From Clostridia bacterium (GTDB taxonomy: Bacteria; Bacillota; Clostridia; Christensenellales; Borkfalkiaceae), in the NCBI GenBank assembly GCA_017463105.1, contig JAFTPU010000001.1:100600-164599 (forward strand): 64,000 nt of DNA, written 5' to 3'. Below, piece by piece: positions 28,278 through 36,970 of this stretch; position 1 is the stretch's first letter, and each line of letters starts with the position of its first letter. The notes beneath the pieces are model-generated. The model did no database searches and was not told the origin of the DNA. It saw only the letters and a list, made by a program, of their open reading frames with translations. Made by a program: the position numbers and the translations under genes.

Positions 28278-28306
28278 ATATTACCATAATCTCACAAAAA
28301 TGTCAA
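28278..28306 (-). promoter_or_regulatory. Promoter of the riboswitch-ATPase transcript
   Basis: Minus strand TTGACA (28306-28301), 17-bp spacer, TAATAT (28283-28278). Transcription would start about 28271, just at the aptamer 5' end. It begins 30 bases past the yebC stop. Confidence 0.78.
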
Positions 28307-28335
28307 ATATTTTTCAGAACATTTTCAGAAAATTA

Positions 28336-29130
28336 TTATTCCTCGTCATCGTCGGGAAGATCGACGTTGTGGTATACGTTCTGTACGTCGTCGTGATCTT
28401 CGAGCGCGTCGAGCATTTTCTCAAAAGAAGCCACTTTATCCTCGGGCAAGGTAATTCTGTTTTGAGGGATCATCGCGATCTCCGCTTGCACGAAACGGAT
28501 CTTGGGCTCTTCCTCCTCGTTTCTTCTGCCCTTGGGCGCCGCCGCCATCAATTCCGCGTTCTTCTCCTCGAGATATTTACGCACGTCGGAGAAGGTTTCG
28601 GGGGTGGTGAAAATTTCGTATACGTCGTCGCTTACCACGATATCGTCCGCGCCCGCCTCGAGCGCCATCTCGGTCATGGTATCCTCGTCCAACTCGACCG
28701 TTCTTTCCACGACGATATAGCCCTTGTTATCGAAGTTGTAGGAAACGCAACCCGTCTGTCCCATCGAACCGCCGTGCTTGCTCAGAATGGAACGTACGTC
28801 GCCCGCCGTACGGTTGATATTATCCGTCAGGGTAACGACGATCACCGCCGAACCCGCGGGACCGTATCCCTCGTAGGTAAGCTCCTTATAATCTGCGCCG
28901 TTCATTTCGCCCGAAGCCTTTTTGATACTGCGCTGAATGTTATCGTTGGGCATATTCGCCGCCTTTGCTTTCGCAATGATATCCGCAAGCTTGCTGTTGG
29001 TTTCAGGGTTGGGGTTGCTCTTTGCCGCAACCGCGATTTCTCTGCCGAGCTTGGTGAAAATTCTGCCCTTAGCCGCGTCCGCTTTCCCCTTTTTTGCCTG
29101 TATGTTGTGCCATTTGCTATGTCCTGACAT
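28336..29130 (-). CDS. yebC: YebC/PmpR family protein (TACO1-like)
   Basis: 264 residues. The N-terminus MSGHSKWHNIQAKKGKADAAKG is diagnostic, as are NMPNDNIQRSIKKASG, YEGYGPAGSAVIV and NRTAGDVRSILSKHGG. YebC-family proteins were long annotated as transcription factors; recent work links them to translation of difficult (proline-rich) sequences. An extra loop of about 20 charged residues (AAPKGRRNEEEEPKIRF near 195-215) interrupts the last domain, making the protein a little longer than the common 240-250. The acidic C-terminus DDDEE is normal. It lies 18 bases downstream of the rRNA methyltransferase gene on the same strand. Confidence 0.95.
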   Translation of the reverse strand: MSGHSKWHNIQAKKGKADAAKGRIFTKLGREIAVAAKSNPNPETNSKLADIIAKAKAANMPNDNIQRSIKKASGEMNGADYKELTYEGYGPAGSAVIVVTLTDNINRTAGDVRSILSKHGGSMGQTGCVSYNFDNKGYIVVERTVELDEDTMTEMALEAGADDIVVSDDVYEIFTTPETFSDVRKYLEEKNAELMAAAPKGRRNEEEEPKIRFVQAEIAMIPQNRITLPEDKVASFEKMLDALEDHDDVQNVYHNVDLPDDDEE

Positions 29131-29148
29131 GATTCTTTCTCCTTGTTT

Positions 29149-29898
29149 TTAATCTTTAAATTTGCCCTTTTTGAGCAGATACATCAATATCCCCGCCGAA
29201 ACCGCCGCATTCAGGCTTTCCTGCGTGGATTCCATCGGAATCTTTACGGTGAAGTTAGCCCTTTTGAACGTCTCCTCCGATATCCCGTTCGCTTCGTTCC
29301 CGATCGCAAGCGCGAATTTTTCGGGCGCAACGAACGAAAACGCGTTTTCGCCGTGCATGTCCGCCGCGATCACGGGCGTACCGTCCAAAACCGACAATAT
29401 TTCCGCACGCGTTCCCGTATAAAGTTTGGTAAAAAATACGCCGCTCATACTCGCGCGCACGCTTTTGGGAGAATAGGGATCGGCGCAAGTTTCCGTGAGG
29501 TAAATTTCTTTATATCCCGCCGCGTTCGCCGTACGCACGATCGTCCCCAAATTCCCCGGGTCCGCCACGCCGTCCAAGAAAAGACAACTTTTCCTCGGAC
29601 TCTCCAAAGGCAAAGCGGGGATCTTCACTCGACAAAGCACGCCTTGCGGCGTTTTTTCGTCGGAAAGAAAACGGAACACGTCGTCGGAAACGCGCACGGT
29701 CTTTTCTTCCGCAAACGGAAGCTCGCCGACAAAGCTTTCGGCAAGGAATACGCGCTCGGTCTCCAGCTCGCTTTTGAAACATTCGCGCGCCATTTTTACG
29801 CCCTCGACGAGGAACAGACCCATCTGTTTCCTGCCTTTTTTCTCTTTGAGCGCCGCCGTTTCTTTGATCAGCGGATTGTTTTTCGACGTTAAGATCAT
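29149..29898 (-). CDS. SpoU/TrmH-family RNA methyltransferase (YsgA type)
   Basis: 249 residues from MILTSKNNPLIKE. A longer frame upstream would cross the rplT terminator, so it is not used. The N-terminal substrate domain (FLVEGVKMARECF) is followed by the knotted SPOUT domain: LFLDGVADPGNLGTIVRTA (motif 1), FALAIGNEANGIS (motif 2), and IPMESTQESLNAAVSAGILMYLL (motif 3). It probably methylates a ribose in 23S rRNA, but the site is unknown. Its place after infC-rpmI-rplT parallels ysgA in Bacillus. The SD is weak (AAAGAG touching the ATG). Confidence 0.9.
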   Translation of the reverse strand: MILTSKNNPLIKETAALKEKKGRKQMGLFLVEGVKMARECFKSELETERVFLAESFVGELPFAEEKTVRVSDDVFRFLSDEKTPQGVLCRVKIPALPLESPRKSCLFLDGVADPGNLGTIVRTANAAGYKEIYLTETCADPYSPKSVRASMSGVFFTKLYTGTRAEILSVLDGTPVIAADMHGENAFSFVAPEKFALAIGNEANGISEETFKRANFTVKIPMESTQESLNAAVSAGILMYLLKKGKFKD

Positions 29899-29910
29899 CT
29901 CTTTAAAAAT

Positions 29911-29946
29911 AGCGAAAAAGCCTTTTGATAAAAAAGGCTTTTTCAA
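29911..29946 (-). terminator. Terminator after rplT
   Basis: GAAAAAGCCTTTT/AAAAGGCTTTTTC hairpin, followed on the minus strand by GCTATTTTT, just past the rplT stop. It separates the r-protein operon from the methyltransferase. Confidence 0.82.
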
Positions 29947-29951
29947 GGCGA

Positions 29952-30302
29952 TCAAAGCGCCGCTTTTGCTTTTTCAACGAGCTGTGCAAATGCGGGAGCG
30001 TCGTTTACCGCGAGATCCGCAAGTACTTTTCTGTTGAGGTTGATACCCGCAACGTTGAGCCCGTGCATCAGCTTGCTGTAAGAAATACCGTTGATTCTCG
30101 CCGCCGCATTGATTCTCGCGATCCAAAGACGACGGAAATCTCTCTTTCTTCTTCTTCTGCCGATGAACGCATAATTAAGAGACTTCATCACCGCTTCGCG
30201 AGCGATTCTGTAAGATTTGCTCTTGTTTCCGTAATATCCTTTTGCAAGTTTTAAAATTTTTCTACGCTTTTTAACCGCGTTTACTGCTCTTTTAATACGC
30301 AT
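29952..30302 (-). CDS. rplT: Ribosomal protein L20
   Basis: 116 residues, full length ([19 protein letters not shown]..., [23 protein letters not shown] in two parts). A primary 23S-binding protein for 50S assembly. In Firmicutes it also represses its own operon by binding the infC leader, and an attenuator-like hairpin is indeed present upstream of infC here. Third gene of infC-rpmI-rplT. Confidence 0.98.
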   Translation of the reverse strand: MRIKRAVNAVKKRRKILKLAKGYYGNKSKSYRIAREAVMKSLNYAFIGRRRRKRDFRRLWIARINAAARINGISYSKLMHGLNVAGINLNRKVLADLAVNDAPAFAQLVEKAKAAL

Positions 30303-30321
30303 AATCTTCTAATCTCCTTTC

Positions 30322-30522
30322 TTATTTCTTGTACGGCATCATGCTCTTGACGGTGCTTTCCTGCGTGGAGGAAACGAGCGTGGTCTGACGCAGGTTTCTC
30401 TTTCTCTTTCTGTTCTTGGTTTCCGCTTTATGATTCTTACCGCTGTGGGAACGGTTTACCTTTCCCGAACCGGTGAGCCAGAAACGCTTTTTCGTGCTGC
30501 TATGTGTTTTCTGTTTAGGCAT
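30322..30522 (-). CDS. rpmI: Ribosomal protein L35
   Basis: 66 residues, full length (MPKQKTHSSTKKRFWLTGSGKVNR). A small basic 50S protein, placed as usual between infC and rplT with 19 bases to rplT. Confidence 0.97.
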   Translation of the reverse strand: MPKQKTHSSTKKRFWLTGSGKVNRSHSGKNHKAETKNRKRKRNLRQTTLVSSTQESTVKSMMPYKK

Positions 30523-30606
30523 ATATTTGTCCTCCGAAATTTTTTTCTTGTTTTATATTTGAACGGCTTGCCCGTGGGCAAAGCTTGTCCGCGTGGTTTT
30601 TTCGCC

Positions 30607-31116
30607 TTATTTCGCGGGCGAAAGGATCATGAGAATGTTTCTTCCCTCGGTTTTGGGTTCTTTGTCCATCACCGCTTTACCGCCGAGCATGTCGAAGAAA
30701 CGACGCATGACGTCGACGCCCATCGAGGCGTGCGCCTGTTGTCTGCCGCGCATACGAATAGAAACCTTTACCTTGTTTCCGTCGCCCAGCATTTCCACCG
30801 TCTTTTTTGCTTTTACGTTGAGGTCGCCGATATCAATCGTCATCGAAAGATAAATCTCTTTCAGCTCGACGACTTTCTGGTTTTTACGGTTTTCCTTCTC
30901 TTTTTTTGCCTGTTCGAACTTAAACTTCCCGTAATTCATGATCTTACATACGGGCGGAACGGCGTTGGGAGAAATTTTCACCAAGTCCAGATTTTCTTCT
31001 TCCGCAATGCGGAGCGCTTCCAAAGAGCTCATAATACCGAGCTGTTCGCCCGTAGCGGAAATGACGCGTACTTCTCTGTCACGAATTTGTTCGTTGATTT
31101 GATGTTGGTCTTTGAT
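30607..31116 (-). CDS. infC: Translation initiation factor IF-3, probable ATC start
   Basis: 169 residues when started at the ATC codon at 31116-31114 (IKDQHQINEQIRDREVRVIS). No ATG, GTG or TTG exists near the SD GAGAGG, which lies nine bases before this ATC. The only upstream option (TTG at 31173) would translate through a terminator-like hairpin. IF-3 genes of other bacteria start with rare AUU-type codons to allow autoregulation. IF-3N (KFEQAKKEKENRKNQK linker) and IF-3C (KVKVSIRMRGRQQAH) are complete. It prevents subunit joining and checks start codons, including its own. Confidence 0.93.
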   Translation of the reverse strand: MKDQHQINEQIRDREVRVISATGEQLGIMSSLEALRIAEEENLDLVKISPNAVPPVCKIMNYGKFKFEQAKKEKENRKNQKVVELKEIYLSMTIDIGDLNVKAKKTVEMLGDGNKVKVSIRMRGRQQAHASMGVDVMRRFFDMLGGKAVMDKEPKTEGRNILMILSPAK

Positions 31117-31131
31117 GGTCGTATACCTCTC

Positions 31132-31172
31132 GCAAAATAATAACGGGTCGCTTAACGCATAAGCAACCCGCA
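31132..31172 (-). promoter_or_regulatory. Attenuator-type terminator in the infC leader (L20 leader-like)
   Basis: CGGGTTGCTT/AAGCGACCCG (one G-U) followed on the minus strand by TTATTATTTT, ending directly before the infC SD. Upstream leader sequence (31174-31255) includes AGAAGCG/CCTTCTCGC and GCCGT/ACGGC pairs that could form alternative folds. L20 binding to such leaders is known in Bacillus. Confidence 0.72.
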
Positions 31173-31259
31173 ATAATTCCGTAGATCCTTTGGAAAATAT
31201 CGAGCCGTACCGATCATAACCGCACGGCGAGAAGGTTCGCTTCTGCTTTCAGCCTTATT

Positions 31260-31288
31260 ATCTTACCACAAAGCAAACCCTCTGTCAA
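31260..31288 (-). promoter_or_regulatory. Promoter of the infC operon
   Basis: Minus strand TTGACA (31288-31283), 17-bp spacer, TAAGAT (31265-31260). It gives a leader of roughly 135 bases. Confidence 0.8.
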
Positions 31289-31327
31289 GCGAATTTCCCT
31301 TATTTTGCAAATTTTTTTTACGATTTT

Positions 31328-33235
31328 TTAAAAGACGATCTTGTCCTCGATATCTTTCTTGACTACCGCAAGGAATTCGTCCGCATTCACAGCGCCGATA
31401 TCGCCCTTGTCGCGACGGCGGACGGCGACCTGTCCCGCTTCCGCTTCCTTTTCGCCCACGACGAGCATATACGGCACTTTTTCCATCTGCGCCTCGCGGA
31501 TCTTGTAGCCGATCTTTTCGTTACGATCGTCCACCGTCACGCGCACGCCCGCTTCCTTAAGCTTCGCGCAAAGCGCCTTCGCGTACGACTCCTGCTTATC
31601 CGTAATGGGCAAAATTTTGACTTGCATAGGCGAAAGCCATACGGGGAACTTGCCCGCAAAGTGCTCGATCAGGATACCGATAAAACGTTCGATCGAGCCG
31701 AACACCACGCGGTGCACCATGATCGGCTGATGTTTCTGACCGTCCTCGCCCACGTATTCGAGCTCGAAACGTTGGGGAAGCTGGAAGTCGAGCTGGATCG
31801 TACCGCACTGCCACGTTCTGCCGATCGAGTCCTCGAGATGGAAGTCGATCTTCGGACCGTAGAACGCGCCGTCGCCCTCGTTGACGACGTATTCGAAGCC
31901 CATGTCGTCGAGCGCGTTTTTAAGCGCGTCGGTTGCGTTATTCCAATCCTCGTCGCTGCCCATGCTGTTTTCGGGACGGGTGGAAAGCTCCACGTGATAT
32001 TTGAATCCGAACAGCGTGTACACCTCGTTGATCAGGCGCACGATCCCCTTGATCTCGTCCTTGATCTGTTCGGGGGTCATAAAGATATGCGCGTCGTCCT
32101 GCGTGAACGAACGCACGCGGAACAGACCGTGAAGCTGACCCGATTTCTCGTGGCGGTGCACGAGCCCCAGCTCGCCCATACGAATAGGCAGATCCTTATA
32201 GCTGTGCGGTTCGTTTTTGTAAACGAGGATACCGCCCGGGCAGTTCATGGGCTTGATCGCAAAGTCCTCTTCGTCCACTTTCGTGGTATACATATTGTCG
32301 CGATAATGGAACCAATGCCCCGAGGTCTCCCAAAGGGAACGGTTGAGCATGATCGGGGTCTGTACCTCCACGTAGCCCTCGCGGGTGTGAATCTGACGCC
32401 AATACTCGATGAGCGCGTTTTTCAGCACCATGCCGTTGGGCAGGAAGAAAGGCAAGCCCTTGCCCTCGTTCATGAGCGCGAAAAGCTTCAGTTCTTTTCC
32501 CAGCTTGGTATGGTCGCGTTTTTTCGCCTCCTCGAGCATGGTGAAATACGCGTCCATTTCGTCCTTTTTCGCAAACGCCGTGCCGTAGATACGGGTGAGC
32601 ATTTTGTTATGCTCGTCGCCGCGCCAATACGCGCCCGCAATACTCGTCAGCTTAAACGCCTTGATCTTGCCCGTCGAGGGAAGGTGCGGACCGCGGCAAA
32701 GGTCGGTGAAATTTCCCTGCTTGTAGAAGGAGATCGTTTCTCCTTCGGGCAAGTCCTCGATAAGCTCCACCTTATAATCTTCCTTATAGCTTTTCATCAA
32801 CGCGATCGCCTCGTCCTTGGGCAGCGTGAAGCGTTCGACGGGGAAGTTCCCCTTGATGATCTTCTTCATTTCCGCTTCCACTTTCACGAGGTCCGCCTGT
32901 GTGATGGGCGTAACGAAATCGACGTCGTAATAAAAGCCGTTTTCGATGATAGGTCCGATCGAAAGCTTACAGGTCGGGTACACCGTTTTGAGCGCCTGCG
33001 CCAACACGTGCGCGCAGGTATGGCGGTAAACGCCCAAGCCCTCTTTGTCTTTGAGCGTAACGATCTCCAAGGTATCCCCGTCGTTTAACACGTGCGAAAG
33101 ATCAACGAGCGCGCCGTTGACTTTCGCGCAGACCGCGTTTCTCGCCAATCCCTCGGAAATGGCAAGCGCCGCCGCATATGCCGTTGTGCCCGCTTCGAGC
33201 GACATACTTTCCCCGTTTTTCAAAATAACGTTCAT
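31328..33235 (-). CDS. thrS: Threonyl-tRNA synthetase
   Basis: 635 residues from MNVILKNGES; the SD GGAGG lies eight bases before this ATG. Complete architecture: TGS domain (1-60), editing domain with the HTCAHVLAQAL (HxxxH) and SIAGAYWRGDE motifs, class II core (motif 2 MGELGLVHRHEKSGQLHGL, motif 3 MVHRVVFGSIERF), and the anticodon domain (MQVKILPITDKQ). It charges tRNA-Thr. Expression is set by the upstream T-box. Confidence 0.98.
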   Translation of the reverse strand: MNVILKNGESMSLEAGTTAYAAALAISEGLARNAVCAKVNGALVDLSHVLNDGDTLEIVTLKDKEGLGVYRHTCAHVLAQALKTVYPTCKLSIGPIIENGFYYDVDFVTPITQADLVKVEAEMKKIIKGNFPVERFTLPKDEAIALMKSYKEDYKVELIEDLPEGETISFYKQGNFTDLCRGPHLPSTGKIKAFKLTSIAGAYWRGDEHNKMLTRIYGTAFAKKDEMDAYFTMLEEAKKRDHTKLGKELKLFALMNEGKGLPFFLPNGMVLKNALIEYWRQIHTREGYVEVQTPIMLNRSLWETSGHWFHYRDNMYTTKVDEEDFAIKPMNCPGGILVYKNEPHSYKDLPIRMGELGLVHRHEKSGQLHGLFRVRSFTQDDAHIFMTPEQIKDEIKGIVRLINEVYTLFGFKYHVELSTRPENSMGSDEDWNNATDALKNALDDMGFEYVVNEGDGAFYGPKIDFHLEDSIGRTWQCGTIQLDFQLPQRFELEYVGEDGQKHQPIMVHRVVFGSIERFIGILIEHFAGKFPVWLSPMQVKILPITDKQESYAKALCAKLKEAGVRVTVDDRNEKIGYKIREAQMEKVPYMLVVGEKEAEAGQVAVRRRDKGDIGAVNADEFLAVVKKDIEDKIVF

Positions 33236-33321
33236 AAAAGTTTCCTCCATGTGTATGTTTTTCTTATTGACTGCCGTTAAGCCGTGAACTCGCGGATAAG
33301 GCGGCGCGCTATACGCATTTT

Positions 33322-33540
33322 TAAAAATAAAAAAACGCCTTAAACTCCATAAGAAGTTTAAGGACGCGATAGCTTTCGCGCGGTTCCACCTTAATTGCTA
33401 CGGCTTTCCGCCGCAACCGCTTTTTATCTTTTTCCGTTTTAACAGCCGTAAAGCGGTTTCACCTTCGTCATCGGATACCCCTCTCACAGCCAAGGACGGG
33501 CTCTCTGCAATCCCACAAAACGACGCTACTTGTCTTTACG
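33322..33540 (-). ncRNA. T-box riboswitch (Thr specifier) with terminator
   Basis: On the minus strand: stem I features AGAGAGCC...GGCTGTGAGAG, a specifier loop GTGAAACCGC with ACC (Thr) at 33457-33455, the invariant T-box AAGGTGGAACCGCG (33392-33379), and a terminator stem CCTTAAACT/AGTTTAAGG with a T-rich tail. Uncharged tRNA-Thr(GGU) is expected to stabilise the antiterminator and turn on thrS. Confidence 0.95.
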
Positions 33541-33546
33541 CTTTTT

Positions 33547-33575
33547 ATTGTAATCCTTTCCCGTCCGTTTGTCAA
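33547..33575 (-). promoter_or_regulatory. Promoter of the T-box-thrS transcript
   Basis: Minus strand TTGACA (33575-33570), 17-bp spacer, TACAAT (33552-33547). Confidence 0.85.
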
Positions 33576-33602
33576 CCGTTTTGACGGATATTTTTTTATT
33601 TC

Positions 33603-34301
33603 TCAACAAAAAATCGCTTTCGACCCGTAATACTTTCTCAAAAAAGCCGCCGTCTCTCTGTCCGTCTCGCCGAAACAATATACCCGTTCCGCGCCGCCGA
33701 GCAATATCTCCCCGATCGCGCTTTCCTTGCCCGTGAGCTTACTCTTCGACAACGGGCGGTATTCCTCGTCGTATACCTTGCCGTCCTTTAAAAACAGTTT
33801 TCCCTCGCCGTCCTCGGTGAGAAATTCCAGAAAGCCGTCCAGCGAGGCGTCGCCCATATCCGTCGGCACGTACTCGGCGACGTTCTCCCAACGCCGTTTG
33901 AGCTCCCGCAAGCGGAAATGGAACACGCCGTCGAGCGAGTAGCTTTCGAACCCGCCCAGCCGCCGAAGCGCGTACGCGCGGTCGTCGCGGTAATCCGCCG
34001 CCACGAGCGCAGTCAAAAGAAGCCGTTTGCGTGCGGGCGACAACAACGGGAGAAGGAGCTTTTTGTCAAAGTAGGCGTATTTATAGCCCACGGCGATGAC
34101 GTCGGCGATATTTTCCTCGGCGAACTTGCGTACGTACGGACAATACGCGCGTTCGGTACGGAACGCGATCTCCGCATGATCCCCTTCCTTTTGCAGATCG
34201 CAGGACGAAGGAAGGAAAGAAAAGCGCTCGCGCACCTTTCCGTATAAGTAGGACATATATAAACCGTCGAAACCGTTTTGCGTTATCGTTATTTCTTCCA
34301 C
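33603..34301 (-). CDS. YtxC-like putative sporulation protein
   Basis: 232 residues, starting at a GTG without a visible SD, so the start is uncertain. The best landmarks are [21 protein letters not shown] in the middle, which resembles the FxxFRLKxYxxEL segment of the YtxC family, and a C-terminal stretch with a VYCFGE motif. In Bacillus ytxC lies beside thrS, and the same neighbour relation here supports the call. Function in sporulation is only a family annotation. The gene is divergent from leuS and reads toward the thrS promoter. Confidence 0.6.
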   Translation of the reverse strand: MEEITITQNGFDGLYMSYLYGKVRERFSFLPSSCDLQKEGDHAEIAFRTERAYCPYVRKFAEENIADVIAVGYKYAYFDKKLLLPLLSPARKRLLLTALVAADYRDDRAYALRRLGGFESYSLDGVFHFRLRELKRRWENVAEYVPTDMGDASLDGFLEFLTEDGEGKLFLKDGKVYDEEYRPLSKSKLTGKESAIGEILLGGAERVYCFGETDRETAAFLRKYYGSKAIFC

Positions 34302-34369
34302 ACCATTATTGTATGCCGCGACGCGAAAATTATTTATTCGTTTTCATCGAATCCCCCTCGCATATTCGC

Positions 34370-34398
34370 TTGACTTGCAAAAAAAAATGTTCTATAAT
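34370..34398 (+). promoter_or_regulatory. Promoter of leuS
   Basis: TTGACT (34370-34375), 17-bp spacer, TATAAT (34393-34398). The 75-base leader has no T-box features, unlike thrS. Confidence 0.85.
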
Positions 34399-34477
34399 AT
34401 ATATCAATGTTAAAATGGAAATATATTGTACGTTACGCACGGGCGTGCCCGCGCGTAAATATCGGAGGTCTTTTATT

Positions 34478-36916
34478 ATGGATATGAAATCCGTCGAAAG
34501 CAAATGGCAAGCGAAATGGGAGAAGAACAAGCTCAACGTTTTCAATAAGAAAAACGCGGACAAGAAGCTGTACGTACTCGAAATGTTCTCCTATCCCTCG
34601 GGCGCAAAACTGCACGTCGGGCATTGGTACAACTACGGTCCCACCGACACCTACGCGCGTTTTAAGAAAATGCAGGGCTTCGAAGTGTTCCAGCCTATGG
34701 GCTTCGACGCGTTCGGTCTGCCCGCGGAAAATTACGCGATCAAGACGGGTATCCACCCCAAGGATTCCACCGAAAAGAATATCGAAACGATGGAGCGCCA
34801 GCTGAAAAACATGGGCGCTATGTTCGATTGGACGGCGGAGATCAAGACCTGCGAGGAAAACTATTACAAATGGACGCAATGGCTGTTTTTGCAACTCTAC
34901 AAAAAGGGACTCGCTTACAGAAAGGAAGCCCTCGTCAATTGGTGCCCCTCCTGCGAGACCGTGCTCGCGAACGAGCAGGTCGTGGACGGCAAATGCGAAC
35001 GTTGCTCCTCGGTCGTACTCCGCAAGGATATGACCCAATGGTTCTTCAAAATTACCGATTATGCGGAAGAACTTCTCGAGGATCTGAACGGGCTCGATTG
35101 GCCCGAAAAGACCAAGCTGATGCAGAAAAACTGGATCGGCAGATCGACGGGCTGCGAGATCAATTTCGACTGTGAAACGGGCGATACGATCACCGTATTC
35201 ACCACCCGTCCCGACACCGTGTTCGGCGTGAACTACGTCGTGCTTGCCCCCGAGCATCCGCTCGTCGCCAAGCTCAAGGAAGCGCACCCCGAAAACGCGG
35301 AAGCGATCGACGCGTACGTACAGTACGCCGCGGAAGCGAACGACATCGACCGTCTTTCCACCGCGCGTGAGAAAACGGGCGTTTTCACGGGCGCGTACGC
35401 TATCCATCCCCTTACGAATAAGAAAGTTCCCATCTATCTTGCCGACTACGTGCTGTATTCCTACGGTACGGGCGCGGTAATGGCGGTTGCGGCGCACGAC
35501 GAACGCGACTATGCGTTTGCGACCAAATACGGTCTGCCCATTACGCAGGTCATTCAAAAGGCGGGCGGAGAAACGCACCTGCCTTTCTGCGACGACGGTA
35601 TCCTCGTCAACAGCGGCGAATTCGACGGGCTTTCGGGCGACGAGGCGCGCGACGCGATCGCCGTTCATCTCACCAAGCTCGGCAAGGGTGGTAAAAAGGT
35701 AAATTACCGTCTGCGCGATTGGTCGGTTTCCCGTCAGCGCTATTGGGGCGCGCCGATCCCCATGATCCATTGCGAAAAATGCGGCGTGGTACCCGTACCC
35801 GAAAAGGATCTTCCCGTCAAGCTTCCTTACGACGTGGAATTCCGTCCGAACGGAAAATCCCCCCTCGCTTCGCACGAAGGATTTATGAAATGTACCTGTC
35901 CTCAATGCGGCGGCAAGGCGAGCCGCGATCCCGACACGCTGGACACGTTCGTATGCTCGAGCTGGTACTATTTGCGCTATCCCGACGCGCATAACGAAAA
36001 GCAAGCGTTCTCAAGCGAGATCGCAAATAAAATGCTCCCCGTGGACGTATACGTGGGCGGCTCGGAGCACGCTTGTATGCACCTCCTTTACGCGCGTTTC
36101 ATCACCAAGGCGTTGCGCGATATGGGCTATATCCATTTCGACGAGCCCTTCAAGCGGCTCGTGCACCAAGGTATTATCCTCGGACCCGACGGCAACCGTA
36201 TGTCGAAATCGCACGGGAACGTCATTTCGCCCGACACGTATATCGACGAATACGGCTCGGATATCTTCCGTCTGTATCTTATGTTCGGATTCAGCTATAC
36301 GGAGGGCGGTCCTTGGAACGACGACGGGATCAAGTCGATCGCGAAATTCGTAGACAGAGTAGAGCGTATCGTGCGGAAATCCGTCGACGAAAAGAAGAAC
36401 GGTATCGAAGAAAAACGCCCTGCGGAAAAGGCGCTCGATTTCGCGAAAAACCACGCGATCAAGAGCATTATCCGCGACGTGGAAGCCTTTTCGTTCAACA
36501 CTTCCGTGGCGCGTATCATGGAATACGTGAACGCGATACAGAAATACGAAAACGAAGCCGAAGAAAAGTACGTGTCTTTTTATAAGGCTTGTATCGACGA
36601 TCTCATTCGTATGCTCGCGCCGTTCGCGCCCCATTTCGCGGAAGAGCTTTGGGAGATCGCGGGACACAAGGAAAGCGTATTCCTCGAGGAATATCCTCCC
36701 GTAGACGAAAGCGCGCTCGTCAAGGAAGAAACGGAGTACGCCGTACAGGTGAACAGCAAGATCAAGGCGAAGCTGATGATCGCAAACGGACTTTCCGACG
36801 AGGAAATTCAAGCCTTCGTATGCGCGATCCCCGAGATTGCCGAACAGATCGCGGGCAAGACGGTGAAGAAATGCATCGTCGTCAAAGGACGCCTGATCAA
36901 TCTGATCGTCGGCTAA
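34478..36916 (+). CDS. leuS: Leucyl-tRNA synthetase
   Basis: 812 residues from the ATG at 34478 (SD GGAGG 9 bases upstream); upstream in-frame residues cross the promoter and are excluded. Class Ia enzyme: HIGH-type motif [19 protein letters not shown], zinc-binding Cys pairs ([11 protein letters not shown]...CERCSSVV), CP1 editing domain with [13 protein letters not shown], second Cys set (CEKCG...[10 protein letters not shown]), and KMSKS-type [10 protein letters not shown]. It charges tRNA-Leu and hydrolyses mischarged products. Monocistronic with a bidirectional terminator. Confidence 0.98.
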   Translation: MDMKSVESKWQAKWEKNKLNVFNKKNADKKLYVLEMFSYPSGAKLHVGHWYNYGPTDTYARFKKMQGFEVFQPMGFDAFGLPAENYAIKTGIHPKDSTEKNIETMERQLKNMGAMFDWTAEIKTCEENYYKWTQWLFLQLYKKGLAYRKEALVNWCPSCETVLANEQVVDGKCERCSSVVLRKDMTQWFFKITDYAEELLEDLNGLDWPEKTKLMQKNWIGRSTGCEINFDCETGDTITVFTTRPDTVFGVNYVVLAPEHPLVAKLKEAHPENAEAIDAYVQYAAEANDIDRLSTAREKTGVFTGAYAIHPLTNKKVPIYLADYVLYSYGTGAVMAVAAHDERDYAFATKYGLPITQVIQKAGGETHLPFCDDGILVNSGEFDGLSGDEARDAIAVHLTKLGKGGKKVNYRLRDWSVSRQRYWGAPIPMIHCEKCGVVPVPEKDLPVKLPYDVEFRPNGKSPLASHEGFMKCTCPQCGGKASRDPDTLDTFVCSSWYYLRYPDAHNEKQAFSSEIANKMLPVDVYVGGSEHACMHLLYARFITKALRDMGYIHFDEPFKRLVHQGIILGPDGNRMSKSHGNVISPDTYIDEYGSDIFRLYLMFGFSYTEGGPWNDDGIKSIAKFVDRVERIVRKSVDEKKNGIEEKRPAEKALDFAKNHAIKSIIRDVEAFSFNTSVARIMEYVNAIQKYENEAEEKYVSFYKACIDDLIRMLAPFAPHFAEELWEIAGHKESVFLEEYPPVDESALVKEETEYAVQVNSKIKAKLMIANGLSDEEIQAFVCAIPEIAEQIAGKTVKKCIVVKGRLINLIVG

Positions 36917-36933
36917 GCGGAATCGAAAAAATC

Positions 36934-36964
36934 ATCCCCGCGGTTTTATAAAAACCGCGGGGAT
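36934..36964 (+). terminator. Bidirectional terminator between leuS and phoR
   Basis: Perfect 14-bp stem ATCCCCGCGGTTTT/AAAACCGCGGGGAT with a T-rich tail on the plus strand. It sits between convergent genes. Confidence 0.9.
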
Positions 36965-36970
36965 TCGTTT

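Noticed and set aside
29899-29955. Earlier TTG start for the SpoU-type methyltransferase
   Set aside because: It would translate through the rplT terminator hairpin.
31117-31173. TTG start for infC
   Set aside because: The extra residues are encoded by the attenuator stem; IF-3 homologues start at the ATC position.
34313-34477. Upstream extension of leuS
   Set aside because: It spans the TTGACT/TATAAT promoter; the SD GGAGG belongs to the ATG at 34478.
34399-34477. T-box for leuS
   Set aside because: The leader is only about 75 bases and has no T-box sequence or terminator.
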